From assembly GCF_004154955.1 (NCBI RefSeq), contig NZ_CP011524.1:2418001-2482000 (forward strand): a stretch of 64,000 nucleotides of DNA, written 5' to 3'. This document shows positions 15,202-23,859 of this stretch, one piece after another. A program made the position numbers and the translations under genes. Every line of letters starts with the position of its first letter. Within the stretch, counting starts at the first letter, position 1. The stretch comes from Intestinimonas butyriciproducens. GTDB taxonomy: Bacteria > Bacillota > Clostridia > Oscillospirales > Oscillospiraceae. Under the pieces are notes generated by a model. That model ran no database searches, had not been told where the DNA came from, and was given only the letters and a program-made list of their open reading frames with translations.

Positions 15202-16041
15202 ATGAATCTTACGCCGAGAGTCGCAGCCGTCCATGACATGTCCGGCCTGGGACGGTGCTCACTCACCGTGGCGCTGCCCGTGCTCTCCGCTATGGGCGCG
15301 CAGTGCTGTCCGCTGCCTACGGCGGTGCTCTCCGCACACACCGCCTTCCCCGCCTCACACCTAGCCACCTTTTTGGATCTCACCGACGAGATGGAACGGA
15401 TGCTCCTGCACTGGCGGAAGCTCCATGTGAGCTTCGACGCCATCTACAGCGGCTTTCTGGGCTCCGAACAGCAGATCGGCATCCTCCACCGCCTCCTCTC
15501 CGAGTTCCGTCGGAAGGAGACCCTTGTCCTGGTGGACCCGGTGATGGGGGACCATGGAAAGGTCTATCGTACCTATACCCCTGAGATGTGCCGCCTAATG
15601 GGAGAACTGGCCGCCGGTGCAGACCTCATCACCCCCAACCTCACCGAGGCCGCCATCCTGTTGGGCGAGGACTACTCCAGCGTCCCCACCGGACAGGCCG
15701 GCATGGAGCGATGGCTCACCCGCCTCTCCCTGGAGGGCCAGCGCTCAGTGGTGATCACCGGAGTCAGCTTTGCCCCCGGGACCGTGGGCGCCGGCTGCTT
15801 TGACCGCGGCAGCGGCAAGATCCGCTTTGCCATGGCTCGGCAGGAGCACGGCGAATTCTCCGGCACCGGCGATCTCTTCGCCTCAGTGCTGCTGGGCGCC
15901 TCCCTCCGGGGCGAGACGCTGGCCGACGCCACTGCCCGGGCAGTGGATTTTATCCAGAAGTGCGTCTCCCGCACTCTTGCGGCAGGGACCCCCGTGCTGG
16001 ACGGCGTGCAGTTCGAGCCGCTTCTGAAAGAACTGGTGTAA
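15202..16041 (+). CDS. Pyridoxal/pyridoxamine kinase, ribokinase family, 279 aa
   Basis: It phosphorylates B6 vitamers to make pyridoxal phosphate. The N-terminus VAAVHDMSGLGRCSLTVALP is typical of PdxK/PdxY. DPVMGDHGKVYRTYTPEM and DLITPNLTEAAILLG line the active site, and GEFSGTGDLFASVL contains the GTGD anion hole with the catalytic Asp. GGAGG precedes the ATG at 15202, and an upstream frame to 15169 is not needed. Length is usual. It stands alone with a strong terminator behind. A MocR/PdxR-type regulator lies 5.6 kb away and could control it, which is inference. Confidence 0.92.
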   Translation: MNLTPRVAAVHDMSGLGRCSLTVALPVLSAMGAQCCPLPTAVLSAHTAFPASHLATFLDLTDEMERMLLHWRKLHVSFDAIYSGFLGSEQQIGILHRLLSEFRRKETLVLVDPVMGDHGKVYRTYTPEMCRLMGELAAGADLITPNLTEAAILLGEDYSSVPTGQAGMERWLTRLSLEGQRSVVITGVSFAPGTVGAGCFDRGSGKIRFAMARQEHGEFSGTGDLFASVLLGASLRGETLADATARAVDFIQKCVSRTLAAGTPVLDGVQFEPLLKELV

Positions 16042-16090
16042 AAATAAGCCCGCGCCCGGAGCAAGATCGCTCGGGGCGCGGGTTTATTTT
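16041..16090. terminator. Bidirectional terminator between kinase and SDR genes
   Basis: AAAATAAGCCCGCGCCC pairs with GGGCGCGGGTTTATTTT with one wobble. It is A-rich on one side and T-rich on the other, between convergent genes. Confidence 0.85.
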
Positions 16091-16139
16091 GCCGTTGGGC
16101 GGCAGCACCCCGCTGTGCATGCCTGCATACGAGGCGCCC

Positions 16140-16898
16140 TCATGTGCCGCTTTTCTTCCGCTGGACGTGCCAGCAGATCCGTGCCAGGAGGCGGTCCGGC
16201 ACCAGACGCTGGGCCAGACGGACCGCTTTCATCCGGGCCCCGGGCACAATGACCGGCTTCCCCCGAAACATGCCGTTCACCGCGCACTCCGCCACCCGCC
16301 TGCTGCTCAGGCTGGGCGCGGAAAAGCACACGTTAGCCACCTGGTCGAATTCCGTCTGCACGGGGCCGGGGCACAGCACACTAATCCTCACTCCGCTCCC
16401 CGCCCGGCGCAGCTCCTCGGCCACCGCCTCAGACAGTCGGAGCACATAGGCCTTGGAGGCGTAGTAGGAAGAGAGCAGCGGTCCAGGCAGAAAGGCTGCC
16501 GAGGACGCTACATTCAGGATGTACCCCCGATCCTTGGCCTCCAGATCCGGGAGAAACAGCTTCATAAGCATATGCATGGCGATGATATTCACATCCAGCA
16601 TCCCCAGCTCTGCTTCCAGGTCAGTCTCGTCAAAGGGGCCGAAGAGCCCCAGTCCGGCATTGTTCACCAGGATATCGATGTTCTCGCCCTGTGCCGCCCG
16701 GTACAGGGCCCGACACCCCTCCCGGCTGGAGAGGTCCGCCGGGAGAATCGTGACCCGCACCATACTCAACTCTGAGGCCAGTGCCCTCAGCCGCTCCTCC
16801 CGCCGGGCGGTCAGCACGAGGTCACAGCCTCGTGCGGCCAGGACCCGGGCGATCTCTCTTCCTATCCCGGAGCTTGCTCCGGTAACCAGCGCCTTCAT
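16140..16898 (-). CDS. Short-chain dehydrogenase/reductase, 252 aa
   Basis: This is a classical SDR with the TGASSGIG cofactor loop at residues 6-13, NNAGLGLFG, a catalytic Ser in NVASSAAF and the YYASK catalytic pair. It resembles the DltE/YqjQ type of membrane-associated SDR that ends in a basic tail. The substrate is unknown. The ATG at 16898 has AGGAGG. The frame remains open upstream to 18293, but that is a shadow of the flippase gene. It is transcribed in the same direction as the flippase, about 100 bp downstream, with no clear terminator between. Confidence 0.9.
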   Translation of the reverse strand: MKALVTGASSGIGREIARVLAARGCDLVLTARREERLRALASELSMVRVTILPADLSSREGCRALYRAAQGENIDILVNNAGLGLFGPFDETDLEAELGMLDVNIIAMHMLMKLFLPDLEAKDRGYILNVASSAAFLPGPLLSSYYASKAYVLRLSEAVAEELRRAGSGVRISVLCPGPVQTEFDQVANVCFSAPSLSSRRVAECAVNGMFRGKPVIVPGARMKAVRLAQRLVPDRLLARICWHVQRKKSGT

Positions 16899-16996
16899 GG
16901 TGCAGCGCCTCCTTTTGTATCGGGTAACGGCCCTGACGGGTCGTCGTGGGTGTATTATACTACAGTACTCACAGCTTTTCCAAGCCTCCGCCCCTT

Positions 16997-18541
16997 TTAT
17001 TCCCCCGCTCTCAGCCGGAACAGCTCCCGGACGCGTACCCCCTGGGCATGGAGCGCCGCCAGATACAGCACGCCTCCAAAGACAAGGCAGACCACCGCCG
17101 CATGGAGCGCGGCGAGCCCCCTGTCCTGGAGGATGGCAAACTGGAGATTGATCACCAGCCCCGCCAGAAGCGCAGCCAGTCCGGGCGCCGTCACCCACAG
17201 GAAGAGTTGAGGACGCAGGCCGGTCGCCCGGTGGAGGGAGGCCATGCCCAGCACCACTCCCAGCAGAGAACTGATGAGAAAGGCCCACACATAACCCAGG
17301 AGCCCCACGCCGGGTACGCCCACCGTAAAAAAGACGATGACCAGCTCTACCGCCCCGCACAGCAAGGCGTTCCGGGCGGCGGCGGGCTGACGCCCCACCC
17401 CATTGAGTGCACAGGAGAGTACCGACTGATAGCAAGAGAGCGCCACCCCCACGGAGAGGGGGGCCAGATAGTCTCCCACGGCGGGCTCTTTGAAGAGGGC
17501 GGAGCCCAAGGTGGGCCCCAACACCACCAGAAAGGCCATGGCCGGGAGCATGAGCACCGATGTCCCCAGCATGGCCTTGGAGATACGGCGGTGGACCTCT
17601 CCGCGCCGCTTCAGGGCGGTGGACTCGGCCAGCTTTGGGACCAGCACCAGCCCCAACGCGGCGATAAAAGCGGTGGGCAGCGTCAGCAGAGGCAGGGTCA
17701 TGCCAAACATGACGCCGAAGGCCGAGATGGACGCCGAGACCTCCATCCCCCCCTGGACCAGCTTCTGGGGGATCAAAATGGCGCAGACCGACCCCATCAG
17801 ATTCCCCAACAGGGAGGTAGCGGCAATGGGCAGCGCAATGCGGGCAATGCGGTGGTTCAGGCGGCCGGACGCCTCTCCCGCCCCCAGCGGACCATCCATC
17901 CCCCACCGCCAGCGGCGGTGCAGGAGGGTGAGCGCGCAGGAAGAGAACACCTCGCAGATCACCATGCCTGTAACGATGAGCCCCACCGTCCGCTCCGGAT
18001 TCTGGGGCAGGAAGAGCACCAGCAGCCCCAGCACCGCACACGTCCGTACCAGTTGCTCCAGCAGCTCGGTAAAAGCCGGAGGACGGATCATGCCCGCACC
18101 GTAAAAGGCGTGTTTGTGGAGATTCTCCACCCCGGTGAGGAGGATGCAGGGCAGCAGGATCACCAGCCCCAGTCTGGTCCGGGCATCCCCCAGGAGGTAG
18201 ACTGAGATGGGGTCGGAGAAAAGGACGACTCCAAGCGTGGGAAGGGCCAGCAGCCCCAGGAGCAGCAGCAGGCACCGGCGCAGCACCTGCCACGCCGCCC
18301 GCCAGTTGCCCAGGGCCTGATATTCGGAGGTAAGTGTGGATACCGCCGCCGTAAGGCCCACCGCGGTGACGGAGAGAAGGACGGAATAGACCGGCATGAT
18401 GAGCTGATAGAGCCCCATGACCTCCGAGCCGATGAGCCGTGAGAGCAGAATACGGTAAAAGAACCCCAGGAGCTGGTTCACCAGCCCGGTGGCCGTCAGC
18501 AGCAGGGTCCCATAGAGCATGGACGTGCGGTCAAGTTTCAA
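16997..18541 (-). CDS. Polysaccharide flippase, SpoVB/MurJ-like (MOP superfamily), 514 aa
   Basis: The protein has about 14 membrane segments and the N-terminal pattern GLVNQLLGFFYRILLSRLIG followed by GLYQL, which is diagnostic of the SpoVB/YtgP group of lipid-linked oligosaccharide exporters. SpoVB acts in spore cortex formation and paralogues act in wall synthesis, and I cannot tell which applies. The most likely start is the TTG at 18541 (LKLDRTSMLYG) with AAAGGGGG in front. An ATG at 18568 is possible but its GGAG is too close. The gene is divergent from the DUF554 gene. Confidence 0.88.
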   Translation of the reverse strand: MKLDRTSMLYGTLLLTATGLVNQLLGFFYRILLSRLIGSEVMGLYQLIMPVYSVLLSVTAVGLTAAVSTLTSEYQALGNWRAAWQVLRRCLLLLLGLLALPTLGVVLFSDPISVYLLGDARTRLGLVILLPCILLTGVENLHKHAFYGAGMIRPPAFTELLEQLVRTCAVLGLLVLFLPQNPERTVGLIVTGMVICEVFSSCALTLLHRRWRWGMDGPLGAGEASGRLNHRIARIALPIAATSLLGNLMGSVCAILIPQKLVQGGMEVSASISAFGVMFGMTLPLLTLPTAFIAALGLVLVPKLAESTALKRRGEVHRRISKAMLGTSVLMLPAMAFLVVLGPTLGSALFKEPAVGDYLAPLSVGVALSCYQSVLSCALNGVGRQPAAARNALLCGAVELVIVFFTVGVPGVGLLGYVWAFLISSLLGVVLGMASLHRATGLRPQLFLWVTAPGLAALLAGLVINLQFAILQDRGLAALHAAVVCLVFGGVLYLAALHAQGVRVRELFRLRAGE

Positions 18542-18627
18542 AAGAGCGCCCCCTTTCCCAAAATACATATTCTCCGCGTACCCGAAACATGTGGGGAGAC
18601 AGGCTTTCCCCGCCTTTGTTTCAACGC

Positions 18628-18657
18628 TTTACAGCGGCAGGGTATCCGTGGTATGAT
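18628..18657 (+). promoter_or_regulatory. Promoter of the DUF554 gene
   Basis: TTTACA at 18628-18633 and TATGAT at 18652-18657 have an 18-bp spacer, 43 bp before the start codon. Confidence 0.6.
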
Positions 18658-18700
18658 AACGCAGAACCACGTTTTCAGTCGACGGAAAGGAGTCTTTTTC

Positions 18701-19411
18701 ATGCCGGCCACATTCATCAACGCCGCTCTCGTCCTGTTGGGCAGCCTGCTGGGCATGCTCTTCAAGGACCATATCGGGGCGCGTTTTCACTCCATCCTCA
18801 CCCACGCCCTGGGCCTGTGCGTCCTGGGTATCGGCATCTCCTCCGCCGTGGGGACGGAGAACACCCTGTGTGTCATCGTGTGCATGGTGCTGGGCACCAT
18901 CCTGGGAGAGGCTCTGCGGATCGAAGACCGCCTGGACTCCGTGGGCGAGGTGCTGCGGAAAAAGCTGGTCCATGGAGGTGGGAATACCCGCTTCACCGAG
19001 GGCTTCGTCACCGCCTCCGTCCTCTTCTGCGTGGGCTCCATGGCCATCATGGGCTCCATGGAGGCGGGCATCCAGGGCAAATACGACATCCTGATCTCCA
19101 AGGGGGTCATCGACGGCGTTACCGCCATCACATTCGCCTCCGCTATGGGGCTGGGCGTGGCCTTCTCCGTCGTCCCCCTCCTCCTCTACCAAGGCGGCCT
19201 CACACTTCTCTTCTCCTGCGTGGGTCCCTTCCTCGACCCGGCCGCCATCACGGAGATGAGCGCTGTAGGCGGCACCATCATCATGGGCATCGCCGTCAAC
19301 ATGCTGGGGCTGGGCAAGGGAAAGATCCGCGTGGGCAACATGCTCCCCGCCATTTTCCTGCCGCTGCTGCACCTCCCGGTCGAATCTCTGCTCTCCAGCT
19401 TGCCGATCTGA
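18701..19411 (+). CDS. DUF554 family membrane protein, 236 aa
   Basis: It has six or seven hydrophobic segments with the DUF554 pattern (YdfK/YqgA): INAALVLLGSLLGMLF at the start, GEALRIEDRLDSVG, then FTEGFVTASVLFCVGSMAIMGS and DGVTAITFASAMGLGV. Function is unknown, although a transport role is often proposed. The ATG has AAGGAG, while the frame extends upstream to 18653 without a ribosome site. Monocistronic: its own promoter and a terminator hairpin follow. Confidence 0.9.
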   Translation: MPATFINAALVLLGSLLGMLFKDHIGARFHSILTHALGLCVLGIGISSAVGTENTLCVIVCMVLGTILGEALRIEDRLDSVGEVLRKKLVHGGGNTRFTEGFVTASVLFCVGSMAIMGSMEAGIQGKYDILISKGVIDGVTAITFASAMGLGVAFSVVPLLLYQGGLTLLFSCVGPFLDPAAITEMSAVGGTIIMGIAVNMLGLGKGKIRVGNMLPAIFLPLLHLPVESLLSSLPI

Positions 19412-19421
19412 TTGCCCATAT

Positions 19422-19449
19422 CGTTCCGATTGTCGGAACGTCTTTCTCC
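19422..19449 (+). terminator. Terminator after DUF554
   Basis: CGTTCCGA (19422-19429) pairs with TCGGAACG (19433-19440), followed by a pyrimidine run. The rest of the 360-bp gap to crt holds only the crt promoter. Confidence 0.65.
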
Positions 19450-19682
19450 CTCCCGCCGGGTCCGCCCTTGCTCCCCGGTGTTTTGCGTGAAATTCACAGG
19501 ATTCAGATCCCTTCTCCAGTTTTTTTATGCAATTCACAAAAAGTTTTCATTTCCGGATTTGGCGGGTCAGATGTTCAAAAAATCTTTTGAATTGGTACTA
19601 CCACCCGTGAATTCCTTGAAAAAAGGAACTTTGCTTTGGTATGTCTCCGGGTTTCGGAACGAAGATTTTCCCTTTTTGCCTC

Positions 19683-19711
19683 TTGCGCGCAGAGAGGAAA
19701 GAGACTATACT
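19683..19711 (+). promoter_or_regulatory. Promoter of the crt-hbd operon
   Basis: TTGCGC (19683-19688), a 17-bp spacer and TATACT (19706-19711) give a good vegetative promoter, 60 bp before the crt start. Confidence 0.7.
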
Positions 19712-19771
19712 TATAGATGCAAAAATCCGGATGGGAAAGCGTAAAAACGCAACATAAGGAGGCAGCAAAGT

Positions 19772-20548
19772 ATGGGATTTGTCAAAGTTGAGCAGCAGGG
19801 CCATGTGGGGATTCTGACCATTGACCGTCAGGAGGCCCTCAACGCCCTCAACAGCCAGGTTCTCAACGACCTGGATGCCGCCATCGACGAGGTCGCGGCC
19901 AATGACGACGTCTATGTGGTCGTCCTCACAGGCGCGGGCCGCAGCTTTGTGGCGGGCGCGGACATCGGCGAAATGAAGGGTTTCTCCTCCGCCGACGGCA
20001 AGAAGTTCGGCGTCCACGGCGGCGGCGTGTTCCTGAAGCTGGAGAACATGGCCAAGCCGGTCATCGCCGCGATTAACGGCTTTGCCCTGGGCGGCGGCTG
20101 TGAACTGAGCATGGCCTGCGACATCCGTCTGGCCAGCGAGAAGGCCAAGTTTGGTCAGCCCGAGGTGGGCCTGGGCATCACCCCCGGTTTTGCCGGTACC
20201 CAGCGACTTCCCCGCATCGTGGGCATCTCCAAGGCGATGGAGCTGATCCTCACCGCCAAGGTCATCGGCGCCGCCGAGGCCAAGGCCATCGGTCTGGTCA
20301 GCGAGGTCTATCCCCCCGAGGAGCTGATGCCCAAGGCTCTGGAACTGGCCAATGCCATCTGCGCCAACGCCCAGATCGCTGTGCAGGAGTCCAAGCGCTG
20401 CATCCGCATGGGCATGCAGACCGATATCTCCACCGGCTCCGCTTTCGAGGCCGAGGCTTTCGGCGTCTGCTGCGGCACGGAAGACAAGGATGAGGGCATG
20501 GGCGCGTTCCTGGAAAAGCGCGCTGAAAAGCACTTCAAAAACAAATAA
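19772..20548 (+). CDS. crt: Enoyl-CoA hydratase / 3-hydroxybutyryl-CoA dehydratase (crotonase)
   Basis: This crotonase-fold enzyme of 258 residues dehydrates 3-hydroxybutyryl-CoA to crotonyl-CoA in butyrate formation. Oxyanion-hole glycines lie in VAGADIGEM and [16 protein letters not shown]. The two catalytic Glu are in GGGCELS and [18 protein letters not shown] precedes the ATG. It is followed 90 bp downstream by hbd, the next enzyme of the pathway. The thl, bcd and etf genes that often share the cluster are not present. A short-chain specificity is inferred from the pairing with hbd. Confidence 0.93.
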   Translation: MGFVKVEQQGHVGILTIDRQEALNALNSQVLNDLDAAIDEVAANDDVYVVVLTGAGRSFVAGADIGEMKGFSSADGKKFGVHGGGVFLKLENMAKPVIAAINGFALGGGCELSMACDIRLASEKAKFGQPEVGLGITPGFAGTQRLPRIVGISKAMELILTAKVIGAAEAKAIGLVSEVYPPEELMPKALELANAICANAQIAVQESKRCIRMGMQTDISTGSAFEAEAFGVCCGTEDKDEGMGAFLEKRAEKHFKNK

Positions 20549-20637
20549 CCGTGTCTCCCGTCATCGCACGTCCGGACGATCAGGTCTGGAATATGATTTT
20601 GCAGGATCTACATAAAAATGAAAAGGGGTATGCTATT

Positions 20638-21489
20638 ATGAAAAAGATCGTAGTCATCGGCAGCGGCACCATGGGGCTGGATATCGCCCAGGTCTTTGCC
20701 AAGAAGAGCTTTGACGTGGTCGTCCGCGACATCAGCGACGAGATCCTCAAGGCCAACGAGGCCCGCCTGAACAAGAGCCTGGACAAGCTGGTGGCCAAGG
20801 GCAAGATGGACGAGGCCAAGAAGGCCGACATCCTGGCCCACATGAGCTTCACCACTGACCTGAACCAGGCCGCCGACGCCGACCTGGTCATCGAGGCCGC
20901 CACTGAGAACCCCACCATCAAGAAGGGCATCTTCACCGACCTGGACGGCATCTGCAAGCCCGAGACCATCCTGGCCTCCAACACCTCCTCCATCTCCATC
21001 ACCGAGATCGGCGCCGTCACCAAGCGCCCCGAGCAGGTCATCGGCATGCACTTCTTTAACCCCGCCACCGTCATGAAGCTGGTGGAGGTCATCCGCGGCG
21101 CCAAGACCTCCGACGAGACTTACTCCACCATCGCCGCCCTCGCCTCCGAGCTCGGCAAGGAGCCCGTCGAGGTCAACGAGGCCCCGGGCTTCGTCGTCAA
21201 CAAGATCCTCATCCCCCTGGTCAACGAGGGCATCGACCTCGTCTACACCGGCGTCGCCTCCGTCGAGGGCGTGGACAAAGCCATGAAGCTGGGCGCCAAC
21301 CACCCCATGGGCCCCCTCGAGCTGGGCGACCTCATCGGCCTGGACGTCTGCCTCGCCATCATGGACGTGCTCTACCAGGAGACCGGCGACTCCAAGTATC
21401 GCGCCTCTCTCCTCCTCCGCAAGATGGTCCGCGCCGGCTACCTCGGCCGCAAGACCGGCAAGGGCTTCTACGACTACTCCAAGAAGTAA
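20638..21489 (+). CDS. hbd: 3-hydroxybutyryl-CoA dehydrogenase
   Basis: This NAD(P)-dependent enzyme of 283 residues reduces acetoacetyl-CoA in butyrate synthesis. The Rossmann motif [10 protein letters not shown] is at residues 8-17. [11 protein letters not shown], the catalytic His in [16 protein letters not shown] and [12 protein letters not shown] are all as expected. The ATG at 20638 has AAAAGGGG. The frame reads upstream to 20551, but the Rossmann strand fixes the start. A perfect terminator follows. Confidence 0.95.
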   Translation: MKKIVVIGSGTMGLDIAQVFAKKSFDVVVRDISDEILKANEARLNKSLDKLVAKGKMDEAKKADILAHMSFTTDLNQAADADLVIEAATENPTIKKGIFTDLDGICKPETILASNTSSISITEIGAVTKRPEQVIGMHFFNPATVMKLVEVIRGAKTSDETYSTIAALASELGKEPVEVNEAPGFVVNKILIPLVNEGIDLVYTGVASVEGVDKAMKLGANHPMGPLELGDLIGLDVCLAIMDVLYQETGDSKYRASLLLRKMVRAGYLGRKTGKGFYDYSKK

Positions 21490-21508
21490 ATCCTTCCCTA
21501 TGTCCGAT

Positions 21509-21544
21509 ATCCGCCCCCTCTATATGGAGGGGGCGGATTTTTTG
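21509..21544 (+). terminator. Terminator of crt-hbd
   Basis: ATCCGCCCCCTC pairs with GAGGGGGCGGAT, followed by six T residues. Confidence 0.92.
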
Positions 21545-21575
21545 TCCCGGCCTTGCATCCGCCGCCTCCCTCCGG

Positions 21576-21635
21576 TATAATCAAATCTGACCTTATTCCC
21601 CATAAGATCCTTTTTTATTCTTACAAGGTCAGATT
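21576..21635 (+). promoter_or_regulatory. Promoter and inverted-repeat operator of the MocR gene
   Basis: TATAAT at 21576-21581 is followed at once by AATCTGACCTT (21584-21594) and its exact inverse AAGGTCAGATT (21625-21635), 30 bp apart. The first arm covers the start of transcription and the second arm lies just before the GGAGG. This suggests autorepression, or an RNA stem. Confidence 0.6.
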
Positions 21636-21646
21636 GGAGGCCGACC

Positions 21647-23041
21647 ATGCTGACGCCCGTACTGGACCCCTCGCTGGGCCGCCCGCTCTATGAACAGCTC
21701 TATCTCCAGCTCCGCCGCGACATCGAGTCCGGCTCCCTGATAGCCGGTGAAAAGCTGCCCTCCAAGCGCGCCCTCTCCGCCCACCTCAAGGTGAGCGTGG
21801 TGACGGTGGAGGGTGCCTATGGCCAGCTTCTGGCCGAGGGCTATATCCGCTCCGAACCCAAGCGCGGCTTTTTTGTCTCGCCTCTGGAGATCGCCTCACC
21901 CCCAGCCCAACAGGCGCCTTCCGTGCCTGTTTCGGAGGCGGCGGCCGCCCCCGTCCCGGAGTATGATTTTGCCACCAACGCTGTGGACGCCGTCCATTTT
22001 CCCTTTTCCACCTGGGCCAAGCTGATGCGCCAAGTGCTCACCCGGGAGGACAGCGGACTTCTTTCCGCCATCGAGCCCCAGGGCGTCCCTGCCCTGCGGG
22101 CGGCCATCGTCCAATATCTCCATGATTTCCGGGGCATCACCGCCAGCCCCGATCAAGTGGTGGTGGGAGCCGGTTCGGAGTATCTCATCGGCATCCTCTT
22201 TCAGCTCCTGGGCCGTGAGGGAGGGTACGCAGTGGAGGACCCCGGTTACCTGAAGGTGAGCCGTATTCTGGCCCATCAGGGGGCCCTGGTCTGCCCCATT
22301 CCGCTGGACGACCAGGGGCTGCGTGTGGATGCCCTGCGCTGGTCCGGCGCCAGGGTGGTCCACGTGACCCCCTCCCACCACTATCCCCTGGGCACTGTCA
22401 TGCCCGTGGGGCGGCGGCGTGAGCTCCTCTCCTGGGCCGCCGAGATCCCGGAGCGGTACATCATTGAAGACGATTACGACAGCGAGTTCCGCTTTTCCGG
22501 TCGTCCCATCCCCGCCCTCCAGAGTCTGGACGGCGGGGAGAGAGTGGTATACCTCAATACCTTTGCCAAAAGTCTGGCCCCCTCCCTACGCATCGGCTAT
22601 ATGGTGTTGCCCCCCCATCTGGCGGAGCGCTACCGTCGCGATTTTCTCTTCTACTCTTCTACGGTCCCCTCCTTTGAGCAGTACACCCTCTCCCGCTTCC
22701 TGGAGGGAGGACATTTCGAGCGTCACATCGCCCGGATGCGGGTGGAGTACCGGGACCGCAAGGCCGCCTTGGCCGCCTGCGTCCGTGACTTCGGCATCCC
22801 CGGGACCCTGTCCGGGGCGGATGCCGGGCTCCACATGCTCCTGCGCATGGAAAACGGTCTCAGTGAGGAGACGCTGGTCCGCCGGGCGGCGGAATACGGG
22901 GTGGCGGTGTACCCGCTCTCCGACTGCTGTCTCACTCCGCCGCCGCCCGACGCGCCTCCCACCCTGGTCATGGGATACGCCCGTCTCAAGGTGGCGGATA
23001 TGATTTCTGCCTTTCGCCGCCTCCAGCGCGCCTGGCTATAA
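21647..23041 (+). CDS. MocR/PdxR-type regulator: GntR winged helix fused to class I aminotransferase domain
   Basis: Residues 10-80 are a GntR winged helix (GRPLYEQLYLQLRRDIESGS, then LPSKRALSAHLKVS). Residues 110-460 are an aminotransferase fold with IIEDDYDSEFRF and the PLP-binding Lys in TFAKSLAPSLRIGYM. Such proteins sense PLP or an amino-acid adduct, and many control B6 or GABA genes. GGAGG precedes the ATG. Its own leader has a perfect inverted repeat. It is followed 12 bp later by a PD-(D/E)XK-like gene, probably one transcript. Regulation of the kinase at 15.2 kb is possible but not shown. Confidence 0.92.
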   Translation: MLTPVLDPSLGRPLYEQLYLQLRRDIESGSLIAGEKLPSKRALSAHLKVSVVTVEGAYGQLLAEGYIRSEPKRGFFVSPLEIASPPAQQAPSVPVSEAAAAPVPEYDFATNAVDAVHFPFSTWAKLMRQVLTREDSGLLSAIEPQGVPALRAAIVQYLHDFRGITASPDQVVVGAGSEYLIGILFQLLGREGGYAVEDPGYLKVSRILAHQGALVCPIPLDDQGLRVDALRWSGARVVHVTPSHHYPLGTVMPVGRRRELLSWAAEIPERYIIEDDYDSEFRFSGRPIPALQSLDGGERVVYLNTFAKSLAPSLRIGYMVLPPHLAERYRRDFLFYSSTVPSFEQYTLSRFLEGGHFERHIARMRVEYRDRKAALAACVRDFGIPGTLSGADAGLHMLLRMENGLSEETLVRRAAEYGVAVYPLSDCCLTPPPPDAPPTLVMGYARLKVADMISAFRRLQRAWL

Positions 23042-23053
23042 GGAGGGGTGGCT

Positions 23054-23773
23054 ATGGAAGGCTGGTCTGTTCTCTCCGGGGACCTGCTCCATTTCTTTGC
23101 CCACGGCGTCCCCGGCATGTCTGCCGCACATCGGGACTGCATCGCTCTCCCCGTGTGGAGCTTCCTGCACCGGCTGCCCCCGGAGCCGGCGTTCGAGCAG
23201 CTCTTTCAGGAGGTGGCCCAGCGGTGCGGCACCTGCTATTACCCCCTCGAGCTCAAGGCGATCCTCTCCCTGCTGGATTTTTTTCGGGGACGTTTTGGGG
23301 ACTTCTCCATTCTTTCTCTTCAGAAGATGCTCCTGCCCTATGCCTATTTCCTGCCCATGGGGACCTACCGCCGCTACTCTGAGCGCCAACTCCAGGTCCG
23401 GATGACGGACAGCTTTTCCGACCTCTTCCCCACATACCGTCTGCTGGGTCAGGAGTACTTACTGCCCGACGGGGGCCGGGTCGATCTTCTGGCCATGGAG
23501 GGGGACCGCGCGGTCCTCTTCGAGCTCAAACTGGGGAACGCGGACCCCACGCCACAGTTGGAGCGCTACGCCCGGATGTTTCAGGACCCCATTCTGATCG
23601 GCGTCACGGAAAAAGCTCTGCCCGGCGCGCTCTGCCGCCCGCATGTCACCTATTACACCTATCACAGCCTCAACGATCTTGTGCTGGAGCACTTGAGGGA
23701 ACGTCAGCTCCGGATGCCGGGCGGGGACCTGACACAGCTGCGCGAACTGGTGCTCAGCTGCTATTCCTGCTGA
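23054..23773 (+). CDS. Protein with PD-(D/E)XK nuclease-like domain, 239 aa
   Basis: The C-terminal half contains GGRVDLLAMEGDRAVLFELK, then LG and a QLERYARMF helix. This is the D...ExK core and following helix seen in NucS/DUF91 and other PD-(D/E)XK proteins, with Asp in RVD and Glu-x-Lys in FELK. The N-terminal 110 residues are helical and unknown, so the nuclease activity is inference. The ATG at 23054 has AGGAGGGG. It is coupled to the MocR gene by a 12-bp gap. No methylase or helicase partner is near, which argues against a restriction system. Confidence 0.65.
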   Translation: MEGWSVLSGDLLHFFAHGVPGMSAAHRDCIALPVWSFLHRLPPEPAFEQLFQEVAQRCGTCYYPLELKAILSLLDFFRGRFGDFSILSLQKMLLPYAYFLPMGTYRRYSERQLQVRMTDSFSDLFPTYRLLGQEYLLPDGGRVDLLAMEGDRAVLFELKLGNADPTPQLERYARMFQDPILIGVTEKALPGALCRPHVTYYTYHSLNDLVLEHLRERQLRMPGGDLTQLRELVLSCYSC

Positions 23774-23785
23774 TGCTGTAAGAGA

Positions 23786-23832
23786 TCCGTAAGAATTTTG
23801 TCGCCGGGTCCGTAAGAGTTTCCTGCTATGCT
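23786..23832 (+). promoter_or_regulatory. Direct repeats and promoter before the response regulator
   Basis: TCCGTAAGA occurs at 23786-23794 and 23809-23817, 23 bp apart, upstream of a TATGCT -10 box at 23827-23832. A third GTAAGA lies at 23778. Direct repeats before an OmpR-type gene suggest an autoregulatory binding site. Confidence 0.5.
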
Positions 23833-23859
23833 AAAGACCGGCTTTGGGAGGGTTCGACC

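Noticed and set aside
16140-18293. A 717-codon minus-strand frame containing the SDR
   Set aside because: Only the last 252 codons encode a recognisable protein with a ribosome site. The rest is the shadow of the flippase gene in another frame.
23054-23773. Restriction-modification system
   Set aside because: The PD-(D/E)XK-like protein has no methyltransferase or specificity gene near it.
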